Source of the DNA: Gracilaria caudata
Taxonomy: Eukaryota; Rhodophyta; Florideophyceae; Gracilariales; Gracilariaceae
DNA: 37,223 nucleotides
NCBI GenBank assembly: GCA_030374735.1
Contig: JASCIV010000152.1
Coordinates: 1 to 37,223 of the forward strand
Reading direction: 5' to 3'
Made by a program: the position numbers and the translations under genes. The first letter of the stretch is position 1; each line of letters starts with the position of its first letter. Positions 36,098 through 37,223 of the stretch are shown here, piece after piece. The notes beneath the pieces were generated by a model, which searched no databases, had not been told where the DNA came from, and was given only the letters and a program-made list of their open reading frames with translations.

Positions 36098-37223
36098 AAA
36101 CAAACAACTGGATACCAGGTATGGCTTCTGTAGAGCAGCTTCGCCCAAGGAGTGTTGATGTGTGTATTGCATTGGTTGCTCACAGAAAACTGCTTGCCAG
36201 CTGTGGTAAAGAATACGACCGACTTGTGAGTCCCCGCAAATCTCCTCACGAATACAGACAGCTCCTGAGCATCACTACCCTTGATTACACCGCAGTATTA
36301 ACTTGGAATGATTCTCCCCCTCGCTTTCCTTTGAGTGGCTCTTCTGGTTCCATATTGGGGCCTCTGCTAGACTTTTTGGGTGTGTCTCTTAGAGTTGGTG
36401 TCCGTTGGCGTATATCAACTGAATTTCTACTTGTGCAAAGCGAACGAATGTTGCACCCTTGTAGGCTGAGTGGCTAACGGTTGTAAATCAACCGCGTTAT
36501 CAAGCTTTTCATCAGCCGTGTCTGCACTCACCTTCAAGCTCAGGAAATGGCAGACAATGCACACACCTCGTACCCGAGAAGCAACACGCAGGGAAACCAA
36601 ATCTGGCCAGACACGCCTGAAAACGCAAATGAGCCTATACAATCTTCGTTCGAGTTTGTTTCTGGGACGTCCACGAGTTTTCCGTACAAACTACACGTAC
36701 CAAAGGTACAGCTTCATTTTCCGACACTCATCCTACGAAGGTACCAGTCGACAGCGCGTGCTAAGCGATCATCACACAATAACTGTGATAATCGGGGCAT
36801 CACAGAACAAGCACTGTCTTGATACTGTCGACAGGCGCTGATCACGAACCTAGAAAACGCCCTCTGCTCTTGATGATCTGCCCTGGTGACATCCAAGGCC
36901 TGCTTAGCCCCTGGGCCGGAAGGCCGCTTCAGTTCTGGTGACTTTAAACGCCCCAATTCGGTTGGACAGAACCTTATGAAGAAAACAAGACTGCGGATGG
37001 TTAGTGACAAAAAGACTACATAAGAAAACGGAGAAGAGGTGTTTTCTACTGTCCGCAGCATGGACATGAGAGTGTCGCGCTTTCTGCTTGAAAGCTTTGC
37101 TTCTTTTCGTGTTGCAGCATCTGGCATATAATCATCTCCAGATGTTGAAACGAGCATAAATTGTGCGCCTTCTCGAGTACAAACACATGCTAACCAGCAT
37201 GTGATTGCGATGGCGGGGGGGGG
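36098..37223. other. Terminal stretch without a recognised gene
   Basis: The Clf1 3' end is followed by 1.1 kb with only unrecognised frames. One plus-strand frame overlaps the Clf1 end (36070-36477, 135 codons) and is probably a shadow plus chance. A minus-strand frame is listed separately. A TACGAAGGTA hairpin core is at 36734-36743. The window ends in nine G (37215-37223), which may mark a contig edge. Confidence 0.45.
36714..37157 (-). CDS. Hypothetical protein, doubtful
   Basis: This is a 147-residue frame starting with ATG at 37157. The N-terminal half is basic and Ser-rich, with one hydrophobic segment (SYVVFLSLTIRSLVFFIRF, about 45-63) that could be a membrane helix. The C-terminal half is Arg/Ala-rich. 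No family is recognised. Its composition is more even than that of most chance frames here, but its far end contains the TACGAAGGTA hairpin motif found elsewhere in non-coding DNA, which argues against coding. Confidence 0.2.
   Translation of the reverse strand: MLVSTSGDDYMPDAATRKEAKLSSRKRDTLMSMLRTVENTSSPFSYVVFLSLTIRSLVFFIRFCPTELGRLKSPELKRPSGPGAKQALDVTRADHQEQRAFSRFVISACRQYQDSACSVMPRLSQLLCDDRLARAVDWYLRRMSVGK

Noticed and set aside
1..37223. CRISPR arrays, rRNA, prophage or bacterial operons
   Set aside because: No regularly spaced repeats, no rRNA-like sequence, and the genes are eukaryotic with a spliceosomal intron.

Overview
The window looks like nuclear DNA of a gene-dense, intron-poor photosynthetic eukaryote. 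The best guess is a mesophilic red alga, held at moderate confidence. Three observations support this. The proteins are eukaryotic (Mei2-like, Crooked neck/Clf1, eL19, OGG1, HVA22/REEP, RING and RBR proteins). Two genes encode plastid-type proteins (SmpB, DUF3727) with N-terminal extensions that resemble simple primary-plastid transit peptides without a hydrophobic signal peptide; DUF3727 begins MSTFV, and a Phe near the start is typical of red algal and glaucophyte transit peptides. Almost all genes are single open frames, with in-frame stops just upstream of several chosen ATGs. Only the eL19 gene clearly has a spliceosomal intron (GTAAGT...CTAAC...CAG).

Layout. 1-1.6 kb: no recognisable gene. 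1.6-4.2 kb (-): Mei2-like RNA-binding protein, divergent from plastid SmpB at 5.65-6.27 kb (+); the 1.46 kb between them carries four CCAAT boxes. SmpB meets a membrane RING-H2 gene (-) tail to tail with 4 bp between the stops. 6.8-8.8 kb: gene-free, with an imperfect tandem repeat and a purine tract. 8.8-12.0 kb (-): a large RG-rich DEAD-box-like protein with eroded catalytic motifs. 12.8-13.4 kb (-): a telobox Myb protein. 13.4-16.5 kb: no recognisable gene. 16.5-17.3 kb (-): NNMT/PNMT-type methyltransferase, divergent from an MmgE/PrpD protein at 17.9-19.2 kb (+). A 119-bp MITE-like element lies at 19.6 kb. 20.0-21.5 kb (+): HVA22/REEP-type membrane protein with apparently two such domains, convergent with DUF3727 (-). 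23.0-24.3 kb (+): OGG1. 24.9-25.7 kb (+): PQ-loop transporter preceded by an overlapping uORF. 25.7-28.9 kb: no recognised gene, but coding-like fragments suggesting decayed or unmodelled spliced genes. 28.9-29.6 kb (-): eL19 with one intron, divergent from a short RBR-type protein at 30.6-31.5 kb (+). 32.7-33.8 kb (-): 3-hydroxyisobutyryl-CoA hydrolase-like, divergent from Crooked neck/Clf1 at 34.1-36.1 kb (+). 36.1-37.2 kb: no recognised gene.

The genes are a mixed housekeeping set with no operon or obvious shared pathway: RNA metabolism (Mei2-like, DEAD-like, Clf1, eL19), plastid maintenance (SmpB, DUF3727), protein turnover (RING-H2, RBR), DNA repair and chromatin (OGG1, telobox Myb), membrane and transport (HVA22-like, PQ-loop) and small-molecule metabolism (methyltransferase, PrpD, HIBCH). 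Many lie head to head, so shared bidirectional promoters are likely.

The most interesting unexplained signals are a short hairpin core, TACGAAGGTA, that recurs five times outside annotated coding sequence; the MITE-like element; the degenerate DEAD-box protein; and the duplicated HVA22-type domain. No complete new system was identified.
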